Assembly (NCBI GenBank): GCA_002428085.1
Contig: DJAA01000054.1
Location: 18,914-24,029 of the forward strand
Reading direction: 5' to 3'
Source: Sulfurimonas sp. UBA6014
Lineage (GTDB): Bacteria > Campylobacterota > Campylobacteria > Campylobacterales > Sulfurimonadaceae
DNA: 5,116 nucleotides
Part shown: in pieces, positions 4,771 through 5,116 of the stretch
Layout: every line of letters starts with the position of its first letter
Position numbering within the stretch: the first letter of the stretch is position 1
Translations under genes and position numbers: made by a program
Notes under the pieces: generated by a model
Database searches by the model: none
Told to the model about the DNA's origin: nothing
Seen by the model: the letters and a program-made list of their open reading frames with translations, nothing else

Positions 4771-5116
4771 ATGATTCAACTTATCAATATCTCAAAAAGC
4801 TTCTCTTCGCAGGAGCTTTTTTCTAACCTTAACTTCAAACTAAACGCTGGAAATCGTGTCGGACTTGTCGGCAGAAATGGGAGTGGAAAATCTACTCTTT
4901 TTAAAATTATTTTAGGCGAAGAGAGTCCTGATAGTGGCGATGTCATCATCCCCAAGGGCTACAAAATCGGGACGTTAAAGCAGCATCTTACTTTTAGTGA
5001 GTCGACGCTTCGCGAAGAGGCGGCTTTGGCACTTGAAGAAGACATGAAATACGATGTTTACCGCGTGGAGAAGATTCTTTTCGGTCTTGGGTTTACGCAA
5101 GAAGACTTAGAAAAAA
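4771..5116 (+). CDS. ABC-F family ATPase, N-terminal part (3' end outside window)
   Basis: The first 115 residues of an ABC ATPase are visible and remain open at the right edge. It begins MIQLINISKSF directly with the nucleotide-binding domain and no membrane segment, as in ABC-F proteins. The Walker A motif GRNGSGKST is at residues 34-42, followed by LFKIILGEESPDSGDV and the strand YKIGTLKQH (64-72), where the Q-loop Gln71 is expected. The segment YRVEKILFGLGFTQEDLEK (97-115) is typical of the ABC-F helical insert region. ABC-F proteins are soluble, carry two fused ATPase domains of about 530-650 residues in total, and act on the ribosome in translation or antibiotic protection; they are not transport ATPases. 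Which subfamily this is cannot be decided without the linker and second domain. A weak ribosome-binding site AAAGAG (4761-4766) precedes the ATG. A terminator-like hairpin lies inside codons 8-18. Confidence 0.88.
   Translation, partial: MIQLINISKSFSSQELFSNLNFKLNAGNRVGLVGRNGSGKSTLFKIILGEESPDSGDVIIPKGYKIGTLKQHLTFSESTLREEAALALEEDMKYDVYRVEKILFGLGFTQEDLEK
4794..4822 (+). terminator. Terminator-like hairpin inside the start of the ABC-F gene (possible attenuator)
   Basis: AAAAAGCTTCT (4794-4804) pairs with AGGAGCTTTTT (4811-4821) over 11 pairs with one G-U, leaving a 6-nt loop CTTCGC and a run of six T residues (4817-4822). The shape is that of an intrinsic terminator, but it lies 23 nt into the coding sequence, and its lower stem is all A-T. 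It could act only when the leading ribosome is absent. It may also be a chance result of the codons for KSF and ELF. Confidence 0.3.

Noticed and set aside
1..5116. A new multi-gene system such as defence, secretion, a mobile element or a biosynthetic cluster
   Set aside because: All large frames belong to recognisable housekeeping or common families, and no recombinase, transposase, nuclease, toxin-antitoxin pair, phage gene, CRISPR repeat or retron-like structure was seen. The tex tail duplication is the only clear sign of rearrangement.

Overview
The window looks like ordinary chromosomal DNA of a Campylobacterota (epsilonproteobacterial) organism, probably a free-living member close to Sulfurimonas, Sulfuricurvum or Sulfurospirillum. 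This is inferred from the moderate-to-low GC content, the style of the Tex and ABC-F proteins, a small mono-haem c-type cytochrome, and promoters that consist of an extended -10 box (TGN-TATAAT-like) without a clear -35. The genus cannot be fixed from this sequence alone. All genes lie on the + strand.

Layout: (1) 1-1146 is the C-terminal part of a TamB-like envelope protein, cut by the left edge. (2) 1191-1730 is a small RBBP9/YdeN-type alpha/beta serine hydrolase with its own extended -10 promoter in the 44-bp gap. (3) 1790-2032 is an 80-residue, low-complexity protein of unknown function with a very clear promoter and Shine-Dalgarno sequence. (4) 2084-4180 is tex, encoding the S1-domain RNA-binding transcription accessory protein. 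Its ribosome-binding site sits in one copy of a 9-bp direct repeat that can also fold against the other copy. (5) 4294-4668 is an exported mono-haem cytochrome c of 124 residues. (6) 4771-5116 is the N-terminal part of an ABC-F ATPase, cut by the right edge.

The genes do not form an obvious pathway. They cover envelope assembly (TamB), RNA and translation functions (Tex, ABC-F), a periplasmic electron carrier and an uncharacterised hydrolase, and several seem to have their own promoters. The most unusual feature is a second, degenerate copy of the last 38 bp of tex (4143-4180) lying downstream of the cytochrome gene (4699-4736). It keeps the reading frame for the Tex C-terminus and the stop position, and its stop codon is part of a perfect TATAAT box that probably drives the ABC-F gene. 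This suggests that the cytochrome gene was inserted between tex and the ABC-F gene, with the tex end duplicated around it. No defence system, mobile element gene, CRISPR array, rRNA or tRNA was seen.
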